Origin: Phycisphaerales bacterium
GTDB taxonomy: Bacteria; Planctomycetota; Phycisphaerae; Phycisphaerales; UBA1924
DNA: 57,754 nt
NCBI GenBank assembly: GCA_017642965.1
Contig: JAEPOJ010000020.1
Span: 1 to 57,754, forward strand
Reading direction: 5' to 3'
In this document: positions 1 through 8,559 of the stretch, one piece after another
Layout of the letters: every line of letters begins with the position of its first letter
How positions within the stretch are numbered: position 1 is the first letter of the stretch
Translations under genes and position numbers: made by a program
The notes under the pieces: generated by a model
The model's database searches: none
Told to the model about the DNA's origin: nothing
Seen by the model: the letters and a program-made list of their open reading frames with translations, nothing else

Positions 1-1
1 C

Positions 2-847
2 GATCAGCTCAATGAGATCACGGACCGCACGACTGTCGTGCTCGAGCTCTCAAGCGCGATGCTGTACTGGCTCTGGGGACGCGATGTGCAGAATCCGCCT
101 GTATATCCCGCAGTCTCGTGCATCACCAGCTACAGCCCCAATCATCTGGACTGGCACAGCGATGAGCAGCACTATCGCGAGTGCAAGCAGCTTGTGCTCA
201 ACTCACCCCACACGGTGCTCCCGGAGTCACTGGCCAGTTGGAGAAACCAGACGGCTAGCATCGTCGGCCAGTCCGCAGAAGTCGACTCGTGCGCCATCCC
301 GGGGGCACACAACGCTATGAACGCGGCGCTCGCGGTGGCCTGCATTCAGCAGCTCCATCCAGAGATCGAGCGTTCAGAACTGATCGAAGCGGTCAGGACA
401 TTCCAGGGTTTGCCGCACCGACTCCATCGCTGTCACGAGCAGGGCGGCGTGATCTACTTCAACGATTCCAAGTCGACAACCCCGCAGGCGACTCTGCTCG
501 CCGTCCGTGCGATCGAGTCTATGGCTCCGAGCCATCGCATCCACCTCATCGCCGGAGGATACGACAAGGGCTCCGACCTCACGCCGATCGCAGATCTCGC
601 TCCGAAACTCGCGGGCTTGTACTGCATCGGGGCAACCGCCGATGCGATCGTGCGGTCTTCGCGAGCCAACGCGCACGCATGTGGTACGCTCGATCAGGCC
701 ATGTCGGAAGTCCATTGCTCAGTTGAGGATGGGGATGTAGTCCTCCTTTCCCCTGGCTGCGCCTCGTGGGACCAGTTCCAGAACTACGAGCAGCGTGGTG
801 AGCGGTTTATCGAACTCGCAAGCAAAACATCGGGAGCGTCGTCATGA
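2..847 (+). CDS. murD: UDP-N-acetylmuramoyl-L-alanine--D-glutamate ligase (MurD), C-terminal part, truncated by window edge
   Basis: MurD adds D-glutamate to UDP-MurNAc-L-alanine in cytoplasmic peptidoglycan precursor synthesis. The reading frame is open from base 2 to the stop at 845-847, so the N-terminus and the ATP-binding P-loop lie outside the window. The first visible residues contain VLELSSAML, matching the Mur ligase central-domain motif (V/L)LELSS. The C-terminal part has HNAMNAALA (the HNxxN ligase motif) and then GLPHRLH and [10 protein letters not shown], both typical of MurD in the ligase C-terminal domain, followed by an AGGYDKG turn. The stop overlaps the next start as ATGA, so the two genes are translationally coupled. 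In many bacteria murD sits in a division and cell-wall cluster, but nothing else from that cluster is visible here. Confidence 0.93.
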   Translation, partial: DQLNEITDRTTVVLELSSAMLYWLWGRDVQNPPVYPAVSCITSYSPNHLDWHSDEQHYRECKQLVLNSPHTVLPESLASWRNQTASIVGQSAEVDSCAIPGAHNAMNAALAVACIQQLHPEIERSELIEAVRTFQGLPHRLHRCHEQGGVIYFNDSKSTTPQATLLAVRAIESMAPSHRIHLIAGGYDKGSDLTPIADLAPKLAGLYCIGATADAIVRSSRANAHACGTLDQAMSEVHCSVEDGDVVLLSPGCASWDQFQNYEQRGERFIELASKTSGASS

Positions 848-1548
848 TTGCAACCATGCTCTGCATCTCCGCCGCATTCTTATCTCAGCCCGAGGACACC
901 CCGCAGCAGCTCAGCGAACTACTCCCCGGTATCAGGGTCACGGACGGCATCGTTGAGTTCGGAGGACAGATCGCGATCGATGCGCACCACCCCGACACAC
1001 CCGACGTCTACCTCGAGATGTTCATTACCGCGCCCGATTCACGCGAGCATGAGTCACTGATTGTGACAGATATCAAGCCTTCGAATCTCCACGCCGCGTT
1101 TCTTGCTGCGGGGTTCGAGTCTGGCGCACCCCTCACAAGGGGTGCCGATGGAGAGCAGATCCCCGCGCATGGGGATCCACTGATCATCGAAGTCGCGGTC
1201 GATCAGGATCACCCCGAGTTTCAGGCCATCACGGAATGGGTCATGCATGTCGAGCACGAGTCAGGCATCGTCGATGACGAGCGATGGGCTGGCTTTGTGT
1301 TCGCGGGGTCCAAGCTCACTCGCCGTGGGTACGAAGCGGACGGTGCCGGCACAATCGCATCGCTCACATCCTTCGGCAACGAGGTTATCGCCCCGACGTG
1401 GACCATCTCTCACCTCGCCGAGATCGATGAGCCGGTGTGGATCGCCAACAGAGATCAAATCCCCGAAAAAGGGACACCGGTGACTGTTCGCATCACGAAG
1501 CCCGAATCACATGAGCCAGATGGGATCGACGTCGATCGCGACCCGTGA
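844..1548 (+). CDS. YdjY-domain-type hypothetical protein
   Basis: This 234-residue protein starts at an ATG that overlaps the murD stop (ATGA), so it is probably made by translational coupling. The first 12 or so residues ([13 protein letters not shown]) could be a short hydrophobic export signal, but a clean signal peptidase site is not obvious. The body has no recognisable catalytic motif. The middle and end read [24 protein letters not shown] and [19 protein letters not shown], a pattern I associate with the YdjY domain found in many planctomycete proteins of unknown function. Its last 42 bases overlap the 3' end of the convergent priA gene. Identity of the domain is from memory of the family pattern; function is unknown. 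Confidence 0.7.
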   Translation: MIATMLCISAAFLSQPEDTPQQLSELLPGIRVTDGIVEFGGQIAIDAHHPDTPDVYLEMFITAPDSREHESLIVTDIKPSNLHAAFLAAGFESGAPLTRGADGEQIPAHGDPLIIEVAVDQDHPEFQAITEWVMHVEHESGIVDDERWAGFVFAGSKLTRRGYEADGAGTIASLTSFGNEVIAPTWTISHLAEIDEPVWIANRDQIPEKGTPVTVRITKPESHEPDGIDVDRDP

Positions 1549-3864
1549 GTCGCTCTTGAGAAGCCCCTTCTCGCGTACCGCTTGCATCGCGTCCTGCATG
1601 GGCTTGGGGCTCGGGCAGAGCATCGTGATCTCAAACCGGTACATGTTCGCGATTCGTGTGATGGTGCAGGGCATCGGGGACTGTATCTGAACGCGTGGGT
1701 CGCTGTGGGCTCGAAGAAGCTCAGCGATCTCGTTCGCTCGATCCTCACCCCGCGCATGCTGCTCATCCCTCACCACGATGCGGACCATCCGGACGTGGGG
1801 AGGCAACCCCGACTGATACCGAGCCCCGAGCTCGTCACGCGCAAAGCCAACGTAGTCGTGCCTTGCCGCTCGTGTAATGCTTGAAGCGTGCGGATTCAGG
1901 GTCTGCACGATGACCTGACCAGGAATCTCACCCCGTCCGGCACGCCCGGCCACCTGCGAGACGAGCTGATAGGTCCGTTCCTCGGCCCGGAAATCGGGGA
2001 GGTGCATCGCCGTGTCTGCACTGAGCACACCCACGAGCGATACATTCGGAAAGTCCAGCCCCTTCGCGATCATCTGCGTGCCAAGCAACAGACGCAGCTC
2101 GCCGCTCCTGAAGCGGTCCAGAACGCCGAAGTAATCGCTCGCACGGTTCATTGAGTCCGCGTCGACACGCTCATAGCTGACCCCGGCTTCCAGCCCGAGT
2201 GAGTCCCCGAAGCGGAACGCGATCTCGTCCTCCACGCGCTGTGTGCCGACGCCCAGCTCCACCAGTGCTTTTCCAGAGATCGGGCACGCCTTGGGGATCA
2301 GCTGCTCACTCAGGCAGTGATGACAGCGGACAAACCGCTTCCCACCCATCTGCCTCACGCTGCCCTTGTGCACGACCATCGTGGTATCGCACTGGTCGCA
2401 CTCGAGTTTCCACCCCGATGCGCGATCCGAGCTGACAACGACCGAAGCAAAGCCCCGCCGGTTCAGCAGCAGGATGGCTTGCTGTCCTGAGGTGATCGTC
2501 TCACGCAGACGTGCGGCGAGCGTGTTCCCGATGGCAAAGTCCTGATGCGAGCCAAACGATTTCGGCACTTTCACCCGCTCCTCGGGCAGGGCCATGTTGA
2601 TGATGCTGACCTTCGGCAGCGTGCCTGAGCCCACACGATCCGGCATCGACCAGAGCGAGTATCGCCCGCTCTTCGCGTTGTGCCAGCTCTCGAGCGAAGG
2701 GGTCGCCGAGCCGAGCAGCACCGGGCAGGACTCGAGGTGGGCACGCTTGACGGCAACATCCCGCGCGTTGTAGCGGGGGAGCTGGTCCTGCTTGTACGAG
2801 CCGTCATGCTCCTCATCGACGATGATCAGCCCGAGTTCCGTGAGTGGGGCAAAGATCGCAGAACGTGCCCCGATAACCACTCTGGCCTCGCCCGAAGCGG
2901 CGAGCGACCACTGCTGATTGCGAGCGGACTTCGTCAGCCCTGAATGCAAGACCGCAACACCAGCATCGCGGAACACCTGGATGAATCGCCCCCCTGTCTG
3001 TGGTGTCAGGGCGATTTCCGGAACCAGAATCAATGCACGCTGCCCGCGATCAAGCACGCGCCGGACGAGGTTGATATACACCTCGGTCTTCCCAGACCCG
3101 GTCACCCCATGCAGCAGATGGGCGGCATACGTCCCCAGCGTCCCGCTGACGCCTTCGACCACGGCATGCTGCGCTGCGGTAAGTTCATGCGTCCCCGAGT
3201 CCTCGGCGTCCAGCACATCGAAGAGCTTGGGGGCGTGGATCCGCTCGATCTGGGTCTCGTTCAGCAGGCCAGCGCGGACCAGACGGTTGATGGAGGCCAC
3301 GCTCTTCTCGCCTATGCGCGCGGCGAGCAGCCTGGGCTCGATGGGGAACGTTGAATCCGAGATCTGCTCAATCGCAGCCCAAGCTGCTCGAGCCCCCTTG
3401 CTCAGTTCCCTGATCTGCTCTTCGGTGGGGGCCGGCCCGAGCTCAACGCCGAGCTTTCGCTTGCGTCCGGTGTCTGCCTTGACGGCGGCGGGAACCACAC
3501 TGGCCAGCACCATGCCCAGCGGGCACATGTAGTACGTGCTCATCCATTTCGCCAGCTCGATCAGCGACTCGGGGAGCGATGCCGAGGCGTACTCCAGCAC
3601 TGCCTTGACCTTGCTCGGGTCGTAGCCGTCAAGGAGCTCTTCGCCGCCGACCTCGATGACATACCCCCCAGTCGGGGTGTTCCCTCGCCCAACCGGGACA
3701 CGCACGTGCTGCCCGAGCTGGACGTTCATCGTCGCGCCGTACGTCAGCCCACCCATGCGATCCAGCCCCCGCTCGATCGCGACGCGCGCGTAACGGGGAT
3801 AGATCACCGGGCTCGGTTGCGATTCAGTCGGTTCATGCGAGGAAAACAGATCCATGTCGTTCAT
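1507..3864 (-). CDS. priA: Primosomal replication restart helicase PriA
   Basis: PriA reloads the replisome at collapsed forks and is a superfamily 2 DNA helicase. The Walker A motif appears as HGVTGSGKTEVY and the DEAH-type box as IIVDEEHDGSYK. Later helicase motifs include GSATPSLES, LLNRRGFASV, LLGTQMIAKGLDFP and QVAGRAGRG. I chose the ATG at 3862-3864; the frame extends back to a TTG at 3891, but that would overlap the start of the divergent carA. The protein is then about 785 residues, close to the usual size. The zinc-binding insertion looks eroded: CDQC and CHHC are present, but the usual first Cys pair after RRGFA is replaced by SSDRASGW, and the last CPxC is CPIS. The 3' end overlaps the upstream convergent gene by 42 bases. 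Confidence 0.93.
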   Translation of the reverse strand: MNDMDLFSSHEPTESQPSPVIYPRYARVAIERGLDRMGGLTYGATMNVQLGQHVRVPVGRGNTPTGGYVIEVGGEELLDGYDPSKVKAVLEYASASLPESLIELAKWMSTYYMCPLGMVLASVVPAAVKADTGRKRKLGVELGPAPTEEQIRELSKGARAAWAAIEQISDSTFPIEPRLLAARIGEKSVASINRLVRAGLLNETQIERIHAPKLFDVLDAEDSGTHELTAAQHAVVEGVSGTLGTYAAHLLHGVTGSGKTEVYINLVRRVLDRGQRALILVPEIALTPQTGGRFIQVFRDAGVAVLHSGLTKSARNQQWSLAASGEARVVIGARSAIFAPLTELGLIIVDEEHDGSYKQDQLPRYNARDVAVKRAHLESCPVLLGSATPSLESWHNAKSGRYSLWSMPDRVGSGTLPKVSIINMALPEERVKVPKSFGSHQDFAIGNTLAARLRETITSGQQAILLLNRRGFASVVVSSDRASGWKLECDQCDTTMVVHKGSVRQMGGKRFVRCHHCLSEQLIPKACPISGKALVELGVGTQRVEDEIAFRFGDSLGLEAGVSYERVDADSMNRASDYFGVLDRFRSGELRLLLGTQMIAKGLDFPNVSLVGVLSADTAMHLPDFRAEERTYQLVSQVAGRAGRGEIPGQVIVQTLNPHASSITRAARHDYVGFARDELGARYQSGLPPHVRMVRIVVRDEQHARGEDRANEIAELLRAHSDPRVQIQSPMPCTITRIANMYRFEITMLCPSPKPMQDAMQAVREKGLLKSDSRVAIDVDPIWLM

Positions 3865-3869
3865 ATACT
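3864..3869 (+). promoter_or_regulatory. Probable -10 box (TATACT) of carA
   Basis: TATACT lies 10 bases before the carA ATG inside a divergent priA/carA gap of only 15 bases. A -35 hexamer at the right distance is not convincing. The position would give a leaderless or nearly leaderless carA transcript and would place the promoter over the first codons of priA. Confidence 0.35.
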
Positions 3870-3879
3870 GTAATCCAGC

Positions 3880-5091
3880 ATGAGCAATCAAATCGAAACG
3901 AATGAGCAGAATCGGACCGCCCGTCTCGCATTGTCGAGCGGGCAGCTTTATACCGGCGTCGCCTTCGGTGCGGTCGGGAAGGACATCATCTCCACAGGCG
4001 AGCTGGTTTTCAATACAGCCATGTGCGGCTATCAGGAGTCGTTGACCGACCCGTCATACATGGGCCAGATCCTGATCCAGACGCAGCCGCTGATCGGGAA
4101 CACCGGCGTCAACCAGGAGGACACGGAGTCAGATCGCGTCCAGGTTGCGGGCTTCGTGATCCATGAGTTCACGGAGCACGCATCCAACTACCGGATCAGC
4201 CAGGACCTCGATGCGTACCTCGCGGATGCCGGGGTGCTCGGGATCGCCGGGGTCGATACCCGGGCGGTGACTCGGGCCCTGAGGACCGGCGGGGTAGTCC
4301 AGGCCGTGCTCAGCGACCGAGATGACCTGAGCGATGCCGAGCTGATCGAGATGGCCCGCAAGGTCGAATCCATGAGCGGTCAGAACCTGGCCATGAAAGC
4401 CACCCGCGGATCCGACATCGACTGGAAGGACACGCTCGGAGAGTGGGAGACTGGCACGGAATCCGCATCGGATCCGGCGCACGCGCCCTGCGTGCTGCTG
4501 CTTGATTTTGGCCTCAAATCAAACATCGCACGCCAGCTCGCCCAGCGGGGGCTTCGGGTCAAAGCAATGCCCGCTACGACTTCGTTCAACGAAATCAAGC
4601 CCTTGCTCGTCTCTGGAGAAGCACACGGCGTGTTCCTCTCAAACGGCCCGGGCGATCCGCAAGCTGTGGAAGACGCGGTCGCCATGACCCGAGAACTGCT
4701 CCAGGACCCGGAACTGCAGGAAGTCCCGGTCTATGGCATCTGCCTCGGACACCAGCTCCTGAGTCTGGCGATCGGGGCGAAGACGTTCAAACTCCCGTTC
4801 GGTCACCGCGGCGCGAACCAGCCGGTCCATGACATCGAAAGCGGGCGCGTGGAGATCACGAGCCAGAACCACGGGTTCGCGGTCGAACCGGAATCGCTGG
4901 ACCAAGCGGGGGGTGTGATTACCCATGTTCACCTGAACGATGGGACGGTCGCGGGCTTCCGCCTCGGCTCCCGTCCGGTCCGATCAGTCCAGTTTCACCC
5001 GGAAGCGTCGCCGGGACCGCACGATGCGGCCAGATTCTTTGACGACTTCTTGGACCGATTACTTGCGTACGCAGGCATGCAGAATGCATGA
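3880..5091 (+). CDS. carA: Carbamoyl-phosphate synthase small (glutaminase) subunit CarA
   Basis: CarA hydrolyses glutamine and passes ammonia to CarB for carbamoyl phosphate, the precursor of arginine and pyrimidines. At 403 residues it has the usual length. The N-terminal domain has NTAMCGYQESLTDPSY and GIAGVDTRAVTR, both CarA hallmarks. The C-terminal class I amidotransferase domain carries the nucleophile Cys in YGICLGHQLL and the His-Glu pair in QFHPEASPGP. No SD sequence is evident before the ATG. It diverges from priA with a 15-base gap. The large subunit carB is not in this window, so the heterodimer must be encoded at separate loci or further away. Confidence 0.95.
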   Translation: MSNQIETNEQNRTARLALSSGQLYTGVAFGAVGKDIISTGELVFNTAMCGYQESLTDPSYMGQILIQTQPLIGNTGVNQEDTESDRVQVAGFVIHEFTEHASNYRISQDLDAYLADAGVLGIAGVDTRAVTRALRTGGVVQAVLSDRDDLSDAELIEMARKVESMSGQNLAMKATRGSDIDWKDTLGEWETGTESASDPAHAPCVLLLDFGLKSNIARQLAQRGLRVKAMPATTSFNEIKPLLVSGEAHGVFLSNGPGDPQAVEDAVAMTRELLQDPELQEVPVYGICLGHQLLSLAIGAKTFKLPFGHRGANQPVHDIESGRVEITSQNHGFAVEPESLDQAGGVITHVHLNDGTVAGFRLGSRPVRSVQFHPEASPGPHDAARFFDDFLDRLLAYAGMQNA

Positions 5092-5184
5092 TTTCATGCT
5101 ATCGGACCCATCACGAATCCTCATTCGTGAACAGAAATCCTCGATTGTGCCCAGAAAAACTCTGCTTTTTCCGCACATCGCCCC

Positions 5185-5212
5185 TTGCGGGAGATGCTGG
5201 ATGGGGTATATT
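5185..5212 (+). promoter_or_regulatory. Sigma70-like promoter TTGCGG-N16-TATATT
   Basis: TTGCGG at 5185-5190 and TATATT at 5207-5212 are 16 bases apart. Transcription would begin near 5218, about 300 bases before the secreted dockerin gene at 5518, giving that gene a long leader. Confidence 0.5.
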
Positions 5213-5517
5213 CGTCTATGACCCGTCATGAGACGGTTCAGCCGTGCGTGCACGGCAAGCCCCCTTGCACTGCAAGTGCATCGGGGTACCGCAGGCAATG
5301 CCGATCACCGAACCGGTTCGAATGATCAGGCCACGCCAGTCAGGGGAGAGAGAACCTCGACGCGGTACTCATTGTGTTGACGACTGCTCAGGCAACTGTG
5401 CTCAGAGGGTCTCATTTCGTTCGTTCTAGATGACTATTCAAGCTTTGTGAAAGTTCTAGTCATCTGTGTCGAGTTGTGGTTTCACTGTTTCAAACAATCA
5501 AAAAGAGGAGCTTTTCC
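5213..5517 (+). other. Long untranslated leader region of the dockerin gene
   Basis: This stretch between carA and the dockerin gene has no convincing gene. It holds a perfect hairpin GCCGTGC-GT-GCACGGC at 5240-5255 and a 9-base inverted repeat at 5428-5465. An ATG at 5218 opens a 35-codon frame (to 5325) whose start is 5 bases after the TATATT box; it has three cysteines and no recognisable motif, so I do not call it a gene. A good SD (AGAGGAG) stands before the real start at 5518. Confidence 0.4.
5428..5465. repeat. 9-base inverted repeat upstream of the dockerin gene
   Basis: AGATGACTA at 5428-5436 pairs with TAGTCATCT at 5457-5465 across 20 bases; GTTCTAG also occurs directly repeated at 5424-5430 and 5454-5460. 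It could be an operator or an RNA stem in the leader. It has no T-run, so it is not a terminator. Confidence 0.5.
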
Positions 5518-6867
5518 ATGAATGCGAAGAGTGCACTGACTGTTGCCCTGGCTGCTGGTATCGCCAGCACCGCGGCTGCGTCGAACACCCCGACGACCCT
5601 CGGTCCCACCCAGGCCAACATCAACAAGGCCGGACACATCTACTACAACGTCTCCACCGGCGAGCGCGTTGTCACCATGTTCAACGACGGTCAGACCGCA
5701 CCCGCCGACACCGGCGCGAGCGAAATGATCTGGTCGGCCCTCGTCCAGAACGCCTGTGAGGCTCAGGGCTACATCACATCGTACTTTTTCGGTGTTGATA
5801 ACCCCGGCACCACGTCGCTCTCGACCAACGTCACCAACATGGACTACGGCGACATCGCCCTGGACACCGTTGTTGACTGCATCCAGATCAACTGGGTTGT
5901 TGCTCACCCCGACGCATGGGCCAACGGCACTGACTCGACCTCCGGCGTCGTCGGTATCGAAGAACTCGCAGGCCAGTGGATGGTCTGGGACGCAGACAAC
6001 GGTCGCGAGCTCAACCGCTCCACCCGCCTGCCCCTCGTCGACTTCCTGTTCTTCAACCTCCCCGGCAACACGCCTGACAACGTCACCGCTGGCGCTCTGA
6101 CCGGCTGGACCGCTGACGTCGACCTCGTCGCATTCGGCACCTCCACCGACCTCTCCTTCGAGATCGGTGACTCCGACGGCGACTGCCAGACCGCAGCGTT
6201 CTGTAACAACGACGTTGACACCGACTTCGACGGTATCGGCGACGGCGTCTCCATCGCCAACGCTGACCGCGACTTCGACGGTCTGATGGACTCCGACCTC
6301 GACGGCGATGGCCTGTTCGACTGGTCGTGGACCGTTCGCTTCTACCAGCCCGGTATCGGCAACGACTTCGACAGCGACTCCGACACCGGTTCGGCAGCGG
6401 GCACCGCTTCCGACACCATCGGTATCAGCTTCGGCTACCCCACCGGTAGCGCAGTCGACAACGGCGACGGCACCTGGACCTGGCAGATCGATACCTCCGT
6501 CGCTGACGCAGGTACCGGTGAAGAAGACCGCTTCGCGATCTACAACCCGCCAAACTCGACCGGCGCCATCACCTACAACGGTGGCTACTGGTTCGGTGGC
6601 TTCGCCTGTACCGGTGGTCTGATCTCGACCGGCGGCCTCGGCTACACCCCGCCCGCGATGTTCCAGTTCGTCCTCTACGGACCGTCGACCGGCAACCCCT
6701 GCCCGGCTGACTTCAACGGCGACATGAACCTGGACTTCTTCGACGTCTCGCTCTTCATCCAGGCGTTCAACGCTCAGGATGCAAGCGCTGACTTCAACAA
6801 CGATGGGAACTGGGACTTCTTCGACGTCTCGCTCTTCATCCAGGGCTTCAACATGGGCTGCCCGTAA
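5518..6867 (+). CDS. Secreted protein with C-terminal GC-type dockerin module
   Basis: The 449-residue product begins with a Sec signal peptide (MNAKSALTVALAAGIASTAAA, probable cleavage after A-A-A near residue 21). I chose the ATG at 5518 because AGAGGAG precedes it; an upstream GTG at 5476 would spoil the signal peptide. The body is rich in Asp, Gly, Thr and aromatic residues and has a stretch of D-x-D-x-D repeats around residues 220-290 (DSDGDC, DTDFDGIGDG, DSDLDGDGLFD) that look like calcium-binding loops. The C-terminus is a dockerin-like pair: CPADFNGD..LDFFDVS and ADFNNDG..WDFFDVS, 27 residues apart, ending in GCP. In public annotation I recall this ending being named a GC-type dockerin. 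The enzymatic role, if any, is not recognisable. A strong terminator follows. Confidence 0.85.
   Translation: MNAKSALTVALAAGIASTAAASNTPTTLGPTQANINKAGHIYYNVSTGERVVTMFNDGQTAPADTGASEMIWSALVQNACEAQGYITSYFFGVDNPGTTSLSTNVTNMDYGDIALDTVVDCIQINWVVAHPDAWANGTDSTSGVVGIEELAGQWMVWDADNGRELNRSTRLPLVDFLFFNLPGNTPDNVTAGALTGWTADVDLVAFGTSTDLSFEIGDSDGDCQTAAFCNNDVDTDFDGIGDGVSIANADRDFDGLMDSDLDGDGLFDWSWTVRFYQPGIGNDFDSDSDTGSAAGTASDTIGISFGYPTGSAVDNGDGTWTWQIDTSVADAGTGEEDRFAIYNPPNSTGAITYNGGYWFGGFACTGGLISTGGLGYTPPAMFQFVLYGPSTGNPCPADFNGDMNLDFFDVSLFIQAFNAQDASADFNNDGNWDFFDVSLFIQGFNMGCP
6732..6844 (+). repeat. 81-base tandem unit within the dockerin module
   Basis: The 32 bases at 6732-6763 recur exactly at 6813-6844, an offset of 81 bases (27 codons). 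They encode the two DFFDVSLFIQ helices. Exact identity at synonymous positions suggests recent duplication or gene conversion of the module half. Confidence 0.8.
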
Positions 6868-6915
6868 TCCGGGCCATGCTTGACTGACTCGTAAGAGTCA
6901 CTCATACAAACCGCA

Positions 6916-6952
6916 AAGCACCCACGACTCCGGTCGTGGGTGCTTCTTTTTT
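6916..6952 (+). terminator. Intrinsic terminator of the dockerin gene
   Basis: A perfect 13-base stem (AAGCACCCACGAC, loop TCCG, GTCGTGGGTGCTT) is followed by CTTTTTT. Confidence 0.92.
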
Positions 6953-7015
6953 GCCCTCAGAACCGCAAGAGCCAAGTCTGAACAACCGCCATTGCTCTCG
7001 CTCCGATCGGGAAGC

Positions 7016-8524
7016 TCAGTCGCAATCCACGCCCTGCGCTGCCAGCGCAGAACGCACCGGCCCAAGGTGCGCCTCGTAGTGCTCGAACCGCCGCATCGCC
7101 TTCGTGTACATCTTCTGGCGCACCTGATCCGTGGAAGCGGTGATGACCGCCCGCTCATGCTCGTGGAATCGCAGGCAGGCCTCATCGAACGCGAGCCCGA
7201 TGTGCTCCAGCAGCCGCTCGGTCTGCGCCCGCTGATCCTGCACGATGTCCTCGTAGCGGACCTCGAGGATCGGCAGCGAGCAGACCCGCTTGTAGTGCTC
7301 GATGTACCGCAGATGGAGCGCGTAGAAGTGGGCGAACCATTTGGCGTTGTAGGTGTACGCGTGGGAGTTGGCCCCCTCGAAATCGAGGAGATAGCTGCTG
7401 ATGAACGTATCAAGCGGATGACGGCTGCACACGATCACGCTCGCGTTGGGGAACAGCTGCTCGATGAACCCCAGGTGCTGGAAGTTCAGCAGTAGCTTGT
7501 CACAGATCCGAGCAGGCTTCGAGCCGGAGGGCGCCTGCTTCTCCATGTTCTTGAGGATCCGCCGCGCGGTCCGATCCAGGGTCGCGGTCTTGAGTCCCTC
7601 CGCGAGCGACCGCATGCTGGTCTCAAAATCGGTGGGCGTCACGAGCTCGTGGGCAGCCGTAAAGACATTGATCAGCTCCCCAGCGCCGTACGCCTCCGGA
7701 TGAGCCGCGATGATCTGCTCCACAAGGGTGGTCCCCGATCGGGGCATCCCGACAATAAACACGGGCTTGTCCGAGTTTGATCTGGAGCGGGCCAGCTTGG
7801 GCATGGTCTCCTCGGACCACGCCTCGAGACGGTCGTGAAAGACGCGTTCCCGCATCTCGGGGTCGTAAGTCTTCCCGCTGAGCTCAGCACCACGCGTCGC
7901 GGCCTCAAAGGCCTCGTCGTACTGCCCGGTCTGGTCGTACAGCTTGGAGAGCGCGTACCAGTCGGCCGAGAGCATCTTGGGGTCCGGGTGGGCTTCCTCC
8001 GCGATCGGCCGCAGGACCTCGATCCCACGCTCCGCCTCGCCCCGTTGCCCGAGCAGCCCGGCATACGTGCGGACACAGCGGTGCCCACGCTCACCACCCT
8101 GGTAGAGCGTATCGAGGATCTCGAAGGCCTCATCGGTGAAGCCGGAGAGTCGCAATGCCCAAGCGAGCGAGACCTTGTGGCTGGATTCGTGGGGCTCGAG
8201 CTCGATCGCCCTGCCGAACGCATTGCGGGCCCCGTCCGTGTCGTCGAGGCGGTGGAGGATCTCGCCGAGCTTCGCATGAAACGGTGCCGCTGAGTCCTTG
8301 AGCGAGATGGCTTTCCGCGCCGCCCGCCGGGCCTCCTCGAAGCGGCCGAGGTTCGCGAGCGACGTGGCCAGCGAATAGTGCGCGTACGGCCAGCTGGACT
8401 GCTTGCTGACCAGTGCCACCGAACCCTCAAGCGCAAGATCGCGCTGCCCCGCATTCTGGAGCTGCTCGATCCGTCTGAACTCGTCGAATGTCTTGTTCTG
8501 CCCCGCTGAGTTACCCGTACGCAT
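7016..8524 (-). CDS. TPR-repeat sulfotransferase family protein
   Basis: This 502-residue protein joins an N-terminal helical repeat region (about residues 10-215, with TPR-like spacing such as WPYAHYSLATSLANLGRFEE) to a C-terminal sulfotransferase domain. The PAPS 5'-phosphosulfate loop is FIVGMPRSGTTLVEQI, with a following HPEAYGAGE. The 3'-phosphate site reads VIVCSRHPLDTFISSY. Such proteins probably sulfate an unknown cytoplasmic substrate; the target cannot be read from the sequence. The start has no SD; a TAGAAT box (8531-8536 on the other strand) lies 6 bases upstream of the ATG, suggesting a leaderless mRNA. The gene follows the LpxH-like gene by 35 bases, so it may also be read through from it. 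Confidence 0.88.
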   Translation of the reverse strand: MRTGNSAGQNKTFDEFRRIEQLQNAGQRDLALEGSVALVSKQSSWPYAHYSLATSLANLGRFEEARRAARKAISLKDSAAPFHAKLGEILHRLDDTDGARNAFGRAIELEPHESSHKVSLAWALRLSGFTDEAFEILDTLYQGGERGHRCVRTYAGLLGQRGEAERGIEVLRPIAEEAHPDPKMLSADWYALSKLYDQTGQYDEAFEAATRGAELSGKTYDPEMRERVFHDRLEAWSEETMPKLARSRSNSDKPVFIVGMPRSGTTLVEQIIAAHPEAYGAGELINVFTAAHELVTPTDFETSMRSLAEGLKTATLDRTARRILKNMEKQAPSGSKPARICDKLLLNFQHLGFIEQLFPNASVIVCSRHPLDTFISSYLLDFEGANSHAYTYNAKWFAHFYALHLRYIEHYKRVCSLPILEVRYEDIVQDQRAQTERLLEHIGLAFDEACLRFHEHERAVITASTDQVRQKMYTKAMRRFEHYEAHLGPVRSALAAQGVDCD

Positions 8525-8559
8525 GGGATGATTCTATGCGGTGAGACCAGTCTGATGCA

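Noticed and set aside
5218..5325. 35-codon frame with a good leaderless-type start (TATATT-N5-ATG)
   Set aside because: It has no recognisable motif and lies in the leader of the dockerin gene. The promoter alone explains the TATATT box. I keep it only as a remark.
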